Shown one piece after another: positions 1 to 6,060 of a stretch of 13,643 nt of DNA. The notes below the pieces were generated by a model. That model saw only the letters and a list, made by a program, of their open reading frames with translations, had not been told where the DNA came from and did not search any database. The DNA comes from Chloroflexia bacterium (lineage in GTDB: Bacteria > Chloroflexota > Chloroflexia > Thermomicrobiales > UBA6265). The translations under genes and the position numbers were made by a program. The number at the start of each line of letters is the position of its first letter. Positions within the stretch are counted from its first letter, which is position 1. Location: NCBI GenBank assembly GCA_013698305.1, contig JACCVC010000141.1, positions 1 to 13,643 on the forward strand, read 5' to 3'.

Positions 1-102
1 GCCCTGACCCTGGTCGGCGCGGTATTGCTGGCCAGCGCGGTGACCTCGCTCGGCGTGTCGCTCATCCGCCACGGCGGAGACGACCGGGAGATGGTGGTAT
101 GA
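1..102 (+). CDS. C-terminal end of a membrane protein (partial)
   Basis: The window opens inside a reading frame (frame 1) that encodes 33 residues and stops with TGA at 100-102. The first 22 or so residues (ALTLVGAVLLASAVTSLGVS and on) form one hydrophobic helix, followed by a short charged tail (RHGGDDREMVV). This looks like the last transmembrane helix and cytoplasmic tail of a transporter such as an MFS drug exporter, but the fragment is too short to name a family. Its stop overlaps the start of the DUF4188 gene by ATGA (99-102), so the two are probably translated as one operon. Confidence 0.6.
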   Translation, partial: ALTLVGAVLLASAVTSLGVSLIRHGGDDREMVV

Positions 103-575
103 GCGAGCGCGGTGAGAAAGGCAGACGCAGTATCCAGCCCGGTCGGCAACGCGCCGACTTCGAGGACGGAGTTGTCGTCTTCCTGATCGGCATGCGATTC
201 AACTCAATCTGGCGGATCGACCAGTGGCTGCCGGTCTTCCTGACGATGCCGAGAATGTTGCGGGAACTCAACCAGAATCGGGAGCTGGGACTGCTGCATG
301 ACGCGAGCTGGTTCGGCTGGCGGCGGGTGATGGTGGTCCAGTATTGGAAGGATATGGACCACCTGATGCGCTACGCCACCTCTCGCGACAACGAGCACCT
401 GCCCGCCTGGACTGCCTTCAATCGCCGTGCCCGTTCCGCCACCTCGGTCGGTATCTGGCATGAGGCCTATGAAGTGTCCCCCGAGTCAAGCCACATCATC
501 TATCGGAATATGCCCTCTTTCGGTATGGGGAAGGCAGCGGGTGTGAGTGAAGCCGCTGACGACGCGATTGCGTAG
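99..575 (+). CDS. DUF4188 domain protein, monooxygenase-like fold
   Basis: This 158-residue protein matches the DUF4188 family as I remember it. The core starts near residue 25 with VVVFLIGMRFN, continues through WLPVFLTMPRMLREL (about 43-57), an FGW/VVQYWKD segment (about 73-86), NEHLPAWTAFNRRARS (about 98-113) and VGIWHEAYEV (about 117-126). The family is related to phenylacetaldoxime dehydratase-like and antibiotic-monooxygenase-like alpha+beta barrels, but no substrate is established. A GGGAG ribosome binding site lies 8 bases before the ATG. The ATG overlaps the stop of the upstream membrane protein, so the pair is likely co-transcribed, possibly for export or detoxification of a small molecule (inference). 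Two hairpins follow the stop. Confidence 0.85.
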   Translation: MSERGEKGRRSIQPGRQRADFEDGVVVFLIGMRFNSIWRIDQWLPVFLTMPRMLRELNQNRELGLLHDASWFGWRRVMVVQYWKDMDHLMRYATSRDNEHLPAWTAFNRRARSATSVGIWHEAYEVSPESSHIIYRNMPSFGMGKAAGVSEAADDAIA

Positions 576-617
576 GGACCGACCTTGTATCGGTCCGGTT
601 CGCCGCAAACGGCGAAC
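576..617 (+). terminator. Tandem hairpins after the DUF4188 gene
   Basis: Two perfect inverted repeats follow the stop codon directly. The first is GGACCGA (576-582) with TCGGTCC (590-596) around a 7-base loop. The second is GTTCGCCG (598-605) with CGGCGAAC (610-617) around a CAAA loop. They lie between convergent genes, so they could end transcription from both sides. No run of T follows, so intrinsic termination is uncertain; they may instead act as 3' RNA-stabilising stems. Confidence 0.5.
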
Positions 618-671
618 AACTCGCGATATTTGAGATGTCTGCCCGAGGAGTCAACCTCATCAGGGTTCGCT

Positions 672-1379
672 CTATCCACTGACCGTGATGGGGCGGAAGT
701 CGGTGTTGCGGTCGTAGACGTCGATGCCCTCGGCCCGTTTCAGCTTGTTGACCACCCAGTAGGTACCGGGGGTGGCGATCGCCTCATATGCCGTCTTCAG
801 CACCCAGTTGGTGATGATCATGTCCTGAATCACGCCCGCCGTGAATACACCGCTGAAGGCGATCAGCACGAACACCACCGAGTCGAGCCCCTGCCCGACG
901 ACGGTCGAGCCGATCGTGCGGGTCCAGAGCCAGCGGCCATTCGTCCACACCTTCATCCGCGCCAGCACGTAGGAATTGGCGAACTCGCCGATCAGGTAAG
1001 CGCAGAACGACGCCACCAGGATTCGTGGAGTCGACCCGAAGATCATGCTGTAGGCGTCGCCGCCCTCCCAGCTCGATTCCGCGGGCAATGCGCCCGCCAG
1101 CTGGAACGTCCCGACGGCGATGAGATTACACATGAAGCCGAGCCAGATCACCCGTCGGGCGGCGGCGTAACCGTAGACTTCGGTCAGCACGTCGCCGACG
1201 ATGTAGGCGATCGGGAAGGTGATCAGCCCGGCGTCGGTGATCCAGGGGCCGAACTCCAGCACCTTGACCGCGACCGTATTGGCGGTGATCAGGCTGGTGA
1301 CGTAGAGTGCGACGATCACCATGAACCAGGGAGACCCGGAGATCGATGCGGTGGTGGGTTGTGACGGTCTGTCGGTCAT
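672..1379 (-). CDS. yhhQ: Queuosine precursor transporter, YhhQ/VUT family
   Basis: This 235-residue integral membrane protein has about six hydrophobic segments (roughly residues 18-36, 47-64, 78-96, 118-136, 150-180 and 188-210). It carries the hallmarks of the YhhQ/VUT family: an N-terminal segment ending near TANTVAVKV, then FPIAYIVGDVLTEVYGY (about 55-71), and a mid-protein YLIGEFANSYVLARMK segment. E. coli YhhQ (221 residues) imports 7-cyano-7-deazaguanine for queuosine tRNA modification, and this protein is of similar length. The start ATG (1377-1379) overlaps the TGA of the preceding cyclase-like gene as ATGA, and no clear Shine-Dalgarno is seen before it, so translation is probably coupled. 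No other queuosine gene and no preQ1 riboswitch was recognised nearby. A short C-terminal tail (NTDFRPITVSG) ends the protein. Confidence 0.88.
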   Translation of the reverse strand: MTDRPSQPTTASISGSPWFMVIVALYVTSLITANTVAVKVLEFGPWITDAGLITFPIAYIVGDVLTEVYGYAAARRVIWLGFMCNLIAVGTFQLAGALPAESSWEGGDAYSMIFGSTPRILVASFCAYLIGEFANSYVLARMKVWTNGRWLWTRTIGSTVVGQGLDSVVFVLIAFSGVFTAGVIQDMIITNWVLKTAYEAIATPGTYWVVNKLKRAEGIDVYDRNTDFRPITVSG

Positions 1380-2116
1380 GATTGCGAGTCCGAAGAGGGT
1401 GCTTGCCAGACCTTATGCGCAAAGGCGAGCGTGTTCGCGTACTTGTCGGCAACGCTGGGACTGATCGCTCCACTGTACGCTCGAAACGACCTGAGCAATT
1501 TCGACTTGCCTGAGCTATTCTCAGTCTCCGCCTCGTCGTCCGCATACTTCGGCCAATTCACCGCCCAGGTGTCGTACCGCTTGTTGCTGCGCAGCGGAAC
1601 ATCCTGCTTAACAAACGACTTTTGCATGCTCCACCCATCCAGCGCCATCTGCTCGATAAGGTGATTCGCGCTCGGTGTTGCCATCACGCCCATCCAGTTC
1701 GCCTGCTCATAGCATTCCGCAGCCTCTTCGAGGCTTTCTCCTATTACCCTGAACGCAGATTGGATGAATCTGCCCGTGGAGAACGCGCCTCGAAAGTAGA
1801 CCCCGTTCACGAAGGCATGCCATATGAACCGCTGGAGCAGGTCGTGCATGAGGGTAAGGCATTCTGGCTGATCCGTTTCGGAGATTGGGATGACGGTGAT
1901 CAGGATCGTATCCGAGAACGCGAGAAACGTGCAGGCTTCGGTCGCCTTGGACGCCTCTACTTCGTTGCACAATCCCTCCAGTACAGCGAGAAGTGTTTGC
2001 CACGTTTTCAGAAGCCCGTCCGGAGCGCTGCGGCTGAGCAGTCCCTTTGTACCCAACGCGTCCAGCAAGGCAACCACCGCGAAATCACTCTGAATCGTCG
2101 GATCAGGGTTTGCCAA
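1376..2116 (-). CDS. Unknown protein, class III nucleotidyl cyclase-like fold
   Basis: I do not recognise a named family. From the TTG start at 2116 the protein has 246 residues, beginning MANPDPTIQS. A GTG at 2137 in the same frame would add seven residues, but no Shine-Dalgarno precedes it, while GAGGA lies 7 bases before the TTG. The layout resembles class III nucleotidyl cyclases: a first strand VVALLDALGTKGLL with Asp19, then a hairpin TFLAFSDTILITV with Asp69, where the two metal-binding acidic residues would be. These are followed by VYFRGAFSTGRF (about 107-118), VIGESLEEAAECYEQ (about 124-138) and a C-terminal KYANTLAFAHKV. No lysine/aspartate pair for base choice was identified, so it may be an active cyclase, a cyclase with unusual specificity, or an inactive relative. 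GC is about 52-55% in sampled 60-base lines, against about 72% in a sampled line of the CCA gene, which suggests horizontal transfer. It overlaps yhhQ by ATGA. Confidence 0.75.
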   Translation of the reverse strand: MANPDPTIQSDFAVVALLDALGTKGLLSRSAPDGLLKTWQTLLAVLEGLCNEVEASKATEACTFLAFSDTILITVIPISETDQPECLTLMHDLLQRFIWHAFVNGVYFRGAFSTGRFIQSAFRVIGESLEEAAECYEQANWMGVMATPSANHLIEQMALDGWSMQKSFVKQDVPLRSNKRYDTWAVNWPKYADDEAETENSSGKSKLLRSFRAYSGAISPSVADKYANTLAFAHKVWQAPSSDSQS

Positions 2117-2206
2117 GGCGGCTTCCTCTCGTGGCACACGTCGCTAGCATGAAAAGAGAGCCGTCTACGAGGAGAACGACCCTCTTCCCACCAGCCCCCA
2201 ACCTGT

Positions 2207-2434
2207 TTACTCCTCGGTCCTGGACTCGCTCGGCGATTCTGAGCTATCGTTGCTTGCCGTATCCAACACCTTTCCGACGGCTTGTAGACGTGGTGGTGAA
2301 TCGCCACTGTACGTTGTGCGACTGATTCTGGCGTCCAGCCGCTGATTCGCCGAAGCCATCGCTCGATCCATGATTGGAGCAGACAGGGCGTCAGCATCTC
2401 CACTGAACTTCTCTATCGATTTTGTGCGTTCCAT
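2207..2434 (-). CDS. Small hydrophilic protein of unknown function
   Basis: This 75-residue frame begins METRK-like (MERTKSIEKFSGD) and ends SESPSESRTEE before TAA. It is hydrophilic, without a transmembrane segment, signal peptide or cysteine pair. The C-terminal third is rich in serine and glutamate and probably disordered. A strong ribosome binding site, GGAGG 8 bases before the ATG, and a TATAAT box some 65 bases further upstream support it as a real gene rather than chance. It lies 90 bases upstream of the cyclase-like gene on the same strand and may be its operon leader gene. I recognise no family; an accessory or regulatory partner of the cyclase-like protein is possible but unproven. 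Confidence 0.5.
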   Translation of the reverse strand: MERTKSIEKFSGDADALSAPIMDRAMASANQRLDARISRTTYSGDSPPRLQAVGKVLDTASNDSSESPSESRTEE

Positions 2435-2498
2435 GGTCGTATCCTCCGTGCTTCCGCAGCCACTTTCTCGCCAGTGGATAGCGAAAGCCTCAACAACC

Positions 2499-2527
2499 AT
2501 TATAGCGTCCCTGCGGCGCGTGAACAT
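2499..2527 (-). promoter_or_regulatory. Candidate promoter for the small-ORF/cyclase-like/yhhQ cluster
   Basis: On the minus strand a perfect TATAAT lies at 2504-2499. The best -35 at about 16 bases upstream is TGTTCA, a poor match to TTGACA. The predicted start near 2492 gives a leader of about 57 bases before the small-protein ATG at 2434. It lies in the 119-base gap after tenA and would separate this cluster from the thiamin operon. Confidence 0.4.
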
Positions 2528-2553
2528 CGCGATCCCTGGTCCATTCCATCGCG

Positions 2554-3228
2554 TCAGGGCGATGGCCAACTCTCTCCCGACCACGCCATCTCCCAGAACG
2601 CCAGCTCGTAGCGGCTCGATGTCAGGAAGGCCGATTCGGCCCGGGCAAGCGCCGCCTCCGGCAGACCTGCACACGCCTCATCGGTCAATTCCCGGCACCA
2701 TATCGCCAGCTCGGCGAACTCCGGATCGGCGTAGGATGCGATCCACGCGCGGTAGCGTTCATCCTCCGGCAGCCCACGTGCCGCCAGCCGGATGCCGATA
2801 TCGCTGTATCCCCACATGCACGGCAGCAATGCGCCCAGCAGTTCGGCATAGTCACCGGTCGTCGCGGTGCGCAGCAGGAAGTCGGTGTACCCCTGCGTGG
2901 TCGGCGCTTTTGCCTCCTGTTCCAGATCAGCCTCGGAGATCCCAAACCCGGCCACGCAGGAGCGGTGCAGGTCCATCTCGCGGGTCAATGTCTCGTGCAG
3001 GAGCGCGGCGAACCGAGTCATGGCATTGAGGTCAGGAGCGCGAAGCACGGCGGTGGCGAACAGTCGGCTGTAGTCGATCAGGAACAGGTAGTCCTGTCGC
3101 AGCCAGAACCCGAACCGGTCGGCGTCAAGCGAGCCGTCGCCGATGCCGCGCACGAAGGGGTGCAGATGCTGCTCCTCCCAGATTGAGTCGGCCGTCTGAC
3201 GGAAGCGGGCGGATGGGGTCAGCGTCAT
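2554..3228 (-). CDS. tenA: Aminopyrimidine aminohydrolase / thiaminase II, TenA
   Basis: TenA hydrolyses aminomethyl-pyrimidine breakdown products of thiamin to hydroxymethyl-pyrimidine (HMP) for salvage, and can also cleave thiamin. The 224-residue length fits the family. The residues I would expect from B. subtilis TenA are all visible: Asp46 in LRQDYLFL, Tyr114 in TQGYTDFL, the catalytic nucleophile Cys137 in LLPCMWGYSDIG, Tyr166 in SYADPEF and Glu213 in FWEMAW. It is the third gene of the riboswitch-led operon, 51 bases after the permease, with GGAG about 11 bases before its ATG. It is a soluble cytoplasmic enzyme that would process pyrimidines imported by the two transporter genes ahead of it. 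It appears intact. Confidence 0.95.
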   Translation of the reverse strand: MTLTPSARFRQTADSIWEEQHLHPFVRGIGDGSLDADRFGFWLRQDYLFLIDYSRLFATAVLRAPDLNAMTRFAALLHETLTREMDLHRSCVAGFGISEADLEQEAKAPTTQGYTDFLLRTATTGDYAELLGALLPCMWGYSDIGIRLAARGLPEDERYRAWIASYADPEFAELAIWCRELTDEACAGLPEAALARAESAFLTSSRYELAFWEMAWSGESWPSP

Positions 3229-3279
3229 GGATACGAGATCTCCGTATGCTGCTGTATGTAATCAATGGTGCGATGGCGT

Positions 3280-4053
3280 TCAGGCGCGGGGCCGGTCCGA
3301 GAGGTACTTCCGCCACGGCAACAGGATGCGTTCAAGCAGGCTGATCAGCGCGAACAGCCCGACCCCCATGAACGAGAGGATGAAGATCGCTGCGAACACC
3401 CTCGCGGTCAGGAACTGCGAGGCGGAGCGTTGCATCAGGTATCCGAGTCCTTCGCTGGCGCCGACCAGCTCGCCGAACACTGCCGCGATCACGCAGACCG
3501 CGACTCCTATGCGGGCGCCGGAAAAGATCGACGGCAGCGCCGCCGGCAGCTTTGCCAGCCGGAACCGGTTCCAACCGCTTGCGCCGAAGCTTCGCAGCAT
3601 CGCCATCACCTCGCGGTCGGCGGCCCGCAGCCCGTCGACGGTGCTGACGGTGATCGGGAAAAAGGCGATCAGCGCGGCGACGATGATCTTGGGCGTGAGT
3701 CCGTAACCGAACCAGATCAGCAGCAGCGGGGCCAGCACCACCATCGGGATCGTCTGGCTGGCGATGATCAGCGGATAAAGCGACCGCTCCAGCACCGGCG
3801 AGCTGTCGATCGCGATGCCGATCGCGACCCCCGACACCAGCGCCACCCCGAAACCGATCACGACCTCGGTCAGCGTGACCTGGGTGTGCCACCACAGCAG
3901 CGCGTGGTCTTCCCGGAAGGCGGCGAAGATGTCGGTTGGCCGGGGCAGCATCCAGGTTGGCGTGTCGGTGAGGATAACCGCGACCTCCCAGACAATCAGG
4001 AACATCGCCAGCAGCAGGATCGGCCACATCCAGCGTTGCAGGGTTGCGGTCAT
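3280..4053 (-). CDS. thiX: ABC transporter permease for thiamin pyrimidine precursor (ThiX-like)
   Basis: This 257-residue permease of the BPD_transp_1 (SsuC/TauC/ThiX) group has about six membrane segments: one near 12-30, then about 62-82, 92-120, 125-145, 180-200 and 222-242. The cytoplasmic coupling loop (EAA loop), which docks on the ATPase, runs from AADREVMAMLRSFGASGW to about LPAALPSIFSGARIG (roughly residues 144-182). The first residues, MTATLQRWMWPILLLAMFLI, form the N-terminal anchor helix. Its ATG (4051-4053) overlaps the stop of the ATPase gene as ATGA. The substrate is inferred from context: a TPP riboswitch upstream and tenA downstream point to formylaminopyrimidine or HMP, as in ThiXYZ. 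By sequence alone it could be a sulfonate/nitrate-type permease. Confidence 0.88.
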   Translation of the reverse strand: MTATLQRWMWPILLLAMFLIVWEVAVILTDTPTWMLPRPTDIFAAFREDHALLWWHTQVTLTEVVIGFGVALVSGVAIGIAIDSSPVLERSLYPLIIASQTIPMVVLAPLLLIWFGYGLTPKIIVAALIAFFPITVSTVDGLRAADREVMAMLRSFGASGWNRFRLAKLPAALPSIFSGARIGVAVCVIAAVFGELVGASEGLGYLMQRSASQFLTARVFAAIFILSFMGVGLFALISLLERILLPWRKYLSDRPRA

Positions 4054-4874
4054 GCGAGCGCCACCTCGCTCGCGATCAGCGCCTCTTGCGGCTGATCGAG
4101 CAGCCCGAGCGCCCGGAGCAGCGCCACCCGATGACGATGAAACGTCTCGCTGGTGAGCATGTCGCGGGTACGGGGGCGGGGCAGGTCAATCGTTTCGATG
4201 TGCGTGATCTGGCCGGGACGCGCTGACAGGACCACCACCCGGTCGGCCATGGAGACCGCCTCGTCGACATCGTGCGTGACCAGCAATACCGCCTGCCGCT
4301 CCCGTTCCCACAGGTCGAGCAGCCAGCTTTGCAGCACCACCCGGCTCAGCGCGTCCAGCGCGCCGAACGGCTCATCGAGCAGCAACAGGGGACGCTCGGC
4401 GAGGACGGTGCGGAGAAAGGCCACCCGCTGGCGCATGCCACCGGAAAGCTGCGCGGGGTAGGCGTCCTCGAACCCCGCCAAACCGAACTCGTCGAACCGT
4501 TCCAGCGCCCGTTGGCGAGCCTGCTTTCGCGGGACGCCGTGGACCTCGAGCGCCAGCGCCGCGTTGTCGAGAGCCGATCGCCACGGCAGCAGCAGGTCAC
4601 GCTGGTGCATGTAGGAGGATGCGCCGAGCCGGGCCGGGGTCGGCAACGTCTCGCCGTCGAGGATGACGTCGCCGCCAGCCGGCGCGTACAGCCCGGCAAT
4701 GATGTCCAGCAGCGTGCTCTTGCCGGAGCCGGATGGGCCCACCAGCGCCACGAACTCCCCGTCCTCCACCGAGAACGAGATGTCGCGCAACGCTTCCAGC
4801 GTCACGTCGTCTTCAATATAGATCGCGTCGATCCGGTCGAGCCGGACGCGAGGGATGTCGGAGGGATTGCGCAT
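4050..4874 (-). CDS. thiZ: ABC transporter ATP-binding protein for thiamin pyrimidine precursor (ThiZ-like)
   Basis: The 274-residue ATPase begins at the ATG at 4874 (MRNPSDIPRV). An in-frame ATG at 4949 would put 25 residues inside the riboswitch and is rejected. All ABC motifs are present: Walker A GPSGSGKST (46-54), Q-loop Gln91 in MHQRDLLLPW, signature LSGGMRQR (143-150), Walker B LLLLDEP (163-169) with the D-loop GALD, and switch His201 in VTHDVDEA. The subtype is that of nitrate/sulfonate/taurine and ThiZ ATPases. It energises the permease whose ATG overlaps its stop. Ribosome binding site GGGAGG (4892-4887) lies at the 3' end of the TPP riboswitch, 12 bases before the start. Confidence 0.9.
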   Translation of the reverse strand: MRNPSDIPRVRLDRIDAIYIEDDVTLEALRDISFSVEDGEFVALVGPSGSGKSTLLDIIAGLYAPAGGDVILDGETLPTPARLGASSYMHQRDLLLPWRSALDNAALALEVHGVPRKQARQRALERFDEFGLAGFEDAYPAQLSGGMRQRVAFLRTVLAERPLLLLDEPFGALDALSRVVLQSWLLDLWERERQAVLLVTHDVDEAVSMADRVVVLSARPGQITHIETIDLPRPRTRDMLTSETFHRHRVALLRALGLLDQPQEALIASEVALA

Positions 4875-4884
4875 GAAACAGAAC

Positions 4885-4977
4885 TGCCTCCCTGCGCCGG
4901 CATTACCCGGATCAGGTACCAACGGTCGGTGACGGTCCGGAAAAGTCACCCTCTCAGCCCGGTCAACCCCGAGCCCC
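4885..4977 (-). promoter_or_regulatory. TPP (THI-box) riboswitch
   Basis: Reading the minus strand, the conserved landmarks appear in order: CTCGGGG (4973-4967), GGGCTGAGAGGGTGAC (CTGAGA at 4957-4952), then ACCTGATCCGGGTAATGCC (CCTGATC at 4916-4910), and CGCAGGGAGG at the 3' end. This is the thiamin pyrophosphate aptamer. The 3' strand of P1 (GAGGC, 4890-4886) would pair with GGCTC (4975-4971) with one mismatch, and it contains most of the Shine-Dalgarno GGGAGG of the ATPase gene. This suggests translational control: bound TPP closes P1 and hides the ribosome binding site. No intrinsic terminator was seen between aptamer and start codon. Boundaries are approximate. Confidence 0.95.
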
Positions 4978-5020
4978 CGTAGCGGAATGGCTTACGCCTG
5001 TTGGCGCAGCATTGGCGATG

Positions 5021-5029
5021 AGTATAGCA
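5021..5029 (-). promoter_or_regulatory. Candidate promoter of the thiamin operon (extended -10)
   Basis: On the minus strand TGCTATACT is an extended -10 box (TG plus one base, then TATACT, five of six matches). No convincing -35 lies at 17-18 bases. Transcription would start near 5014, about 37 bases before the riboswitch begins, which fits its leader. Confidence 0.45.
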
Positions 5030-5095
5030 GCGCGAAGTGCTGCCTTTGGGGATAAGGGGCGGCTCCGATGCGGCTATCGGTCAAGGTGGTCGGTG

Positions 5096-5770
5096 CTACT
5101 CGCCTCTCAACGCCTGTCGCGATCGTATTTTCAGCCCATACAGCGCGTGAAACTCCTCCCAGCTCAGCGGCGGGCCGTGGATCGGCGAGTCCGCTGAGTC
5201 AGCGTGGATGCCGATCAGAAACAGGCTCAGGTATCGATGGCGGAGCTGCCGGCTGCGATCGTCATCTTCGTAATACAGCACCTGCACGATATGGAAGAAC
5301 TGCAGGATGTCCGCGCCGGTGATGTCATCGCGCAGCACTCCAGCTGCCTTGACACGTTCGATGATCCGCGCATTGTTCACCTCTGCAATCTTGAACAGCC
5401 GCTCGATCTCATCGGAGAGGGGAAAGGCGCCGCTGAATCGCACGGAGAGCGACCCCAGGCCCGCGTCAAGGCTTCGATGCATGTACCGGCGAAAGGCATC
5501 ACAAGGGTCGCCGTCGTCGACGAGCGCGATCTCGGTTTCCGCGAGGTAGCGGTTCAGGTTGTCCAGGTACAGCGTCTCCAGCAACGCTTCCTTGGAGCGG
5601 TAGCGGCGGTACAACGCCCCGATGCCGACGCCGGCTCGCTCTGCCACCGCGGCGATCGGCGCGTCGGCGTCGGCGAGAAAGACCGCGCGGGCAGCCTCGA
5701 GAATCAACTCATCATTGCGGGCGGCTTCTGCCTGCCTGCCGCTCAGGCGCGGCGCTGATGTATTGTCCAT
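5096..5770 (-). CDS. TetR/AcrR-family transcriptional repressor
   Basis: This 224-residue protein has a TetR N-terminal DNA-binding domain: a first helix NDELILEAARAVFLADADA (about 19-37), then the helix-turn-helix APIAAVAERAGVGIGALYRR (37-56) and YRSKEALLETLY, the usual YxxFxSKxxLL-type block with Tyr57 to Leu64. The C-terminal two thirds are a variable helical ligand-binding domain, so the inducer cannot be told. The ATG at 5770 is 26-35 bases from a palindrome centred at 5800/5801, likely its operator. It is divergent from the SRPBCC gene (6061) and probably controls that gene and itself. No strong Shine-Dalgarno precedes the start. The final residues (LKIRSRQALRGE) end the protein. Confidence 0.9.
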   Translation of the reverse strand: MDNTSAPRLSGRQAEAARNDELILEAARAVFLADADAPIAAVAERAGVGIGALYRRYRSKEALLETLYLDNLNRYLAETEIALVDDGDPCDAFRRYMHRSLDAGLGSLSVRFSGAFPLSDEIERLFKIAEVNNARIIERVKAAGVLRDDITGADILQFFHIVQVLYYEDDDRSRQLRHRYLSLFLIGIHADSADSPIHGPPLSWEEFHALYGLKIRSRQALRGE

Positions 5771-5789
5771 GGAAAGAGCATATCACAAA

Positions 5790-5818
5790 TTGACGGGAAC
5801 GTTCCGTTCCGATACAGT
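5790..5818 (+). promoter_or_regulatory. Divergent promoter with embedded TetR operator candidate
   Basis: TTGACG (5790-5795) and TACAGT (5813-5818) are spaced 17 bases apart on the plus strand. Inside the spacer lies the perfect palindrome GGAACGTTCC (5796-5805). It extends imperfectly to 18 bases (5792-5809, seven of nine pairs match). A TetR dimer bound here would block RNA polymerase directly. The site also overlaps where the tetR promoter on the minus strand would be. That promoter was not clearly identified; TGTGATATG (5787-5779) is a weak extended -10. The region from here to 6060, about 240 bases, is a leader in which I see no credible gene. Confidence 0.55.
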
Positions 5819-6060
5819 CTCCTGTGAACGGAGCAATCTGTTCTGTTCAGATCGAGTGGAAAGGCCAGTGACATGTTCGCGAGCGCGAGAAGGCATCGGG
5901 AGGAGGGTTGAGAGCTTCTTACAGCGCATGGAGGCGTCGCCAAGGAGGCAAGCCTTAAGCGAATTGTCGATACAGCCACACCAGGTTCGACTACATGATG
6001 TCACCCCACAGCGGGTGAGACACGAAACCAACCAGCGGCAGTGCCGCCAGGAGAACCACA
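5819..6060. other. 242-base leader without a credible gene
   Basis: Between the divergent promoter and the SRPBCC ATG I find no open frame with a ribosome binding site and convincing composition. One plus-strand frame reads from an ATG at 5929 and overlaps the SRPBCC gene; its product is unlike any family I know. A weak TGAAC (5824-5828) and GTTCA (5845-5849) pair could be a second operator half-site. The stretch may simply be an untranslated leader or a decayed gene. Confidence 0.3.

Noticed and set aside
585..1364. A 259-residue plus-strand open frame opposite yhhQ
   Set aside because: The product is a charged, low-complexity sequence with no family features, while the minus strand encodes a well-formed YhhQ membrane protein.
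1376..2434. A complete Pycsar-type anti-phage system
   Set aside because: The cyclase resemblance is only by eye, and neither the 75-residue protein nor YhhQ looks like a cyclic-nucleotide-binding effector, so the system cannot be claimed.
2546..2565. Hairpin CCATCGC/GCGATGG at the tenA stop codon as a terminator
   Set aside because: The stem is 7 pairs with its loop on the stop codon and no T run, and part of it is coding sequence; not strong enough to list.
2370..3029. A 219-residue plus-strand frame across tenA
   Set aside because: Arginine-, serine- and proline-rich antisense of tenA, whose catalytic residues are all intact on the minus strand.
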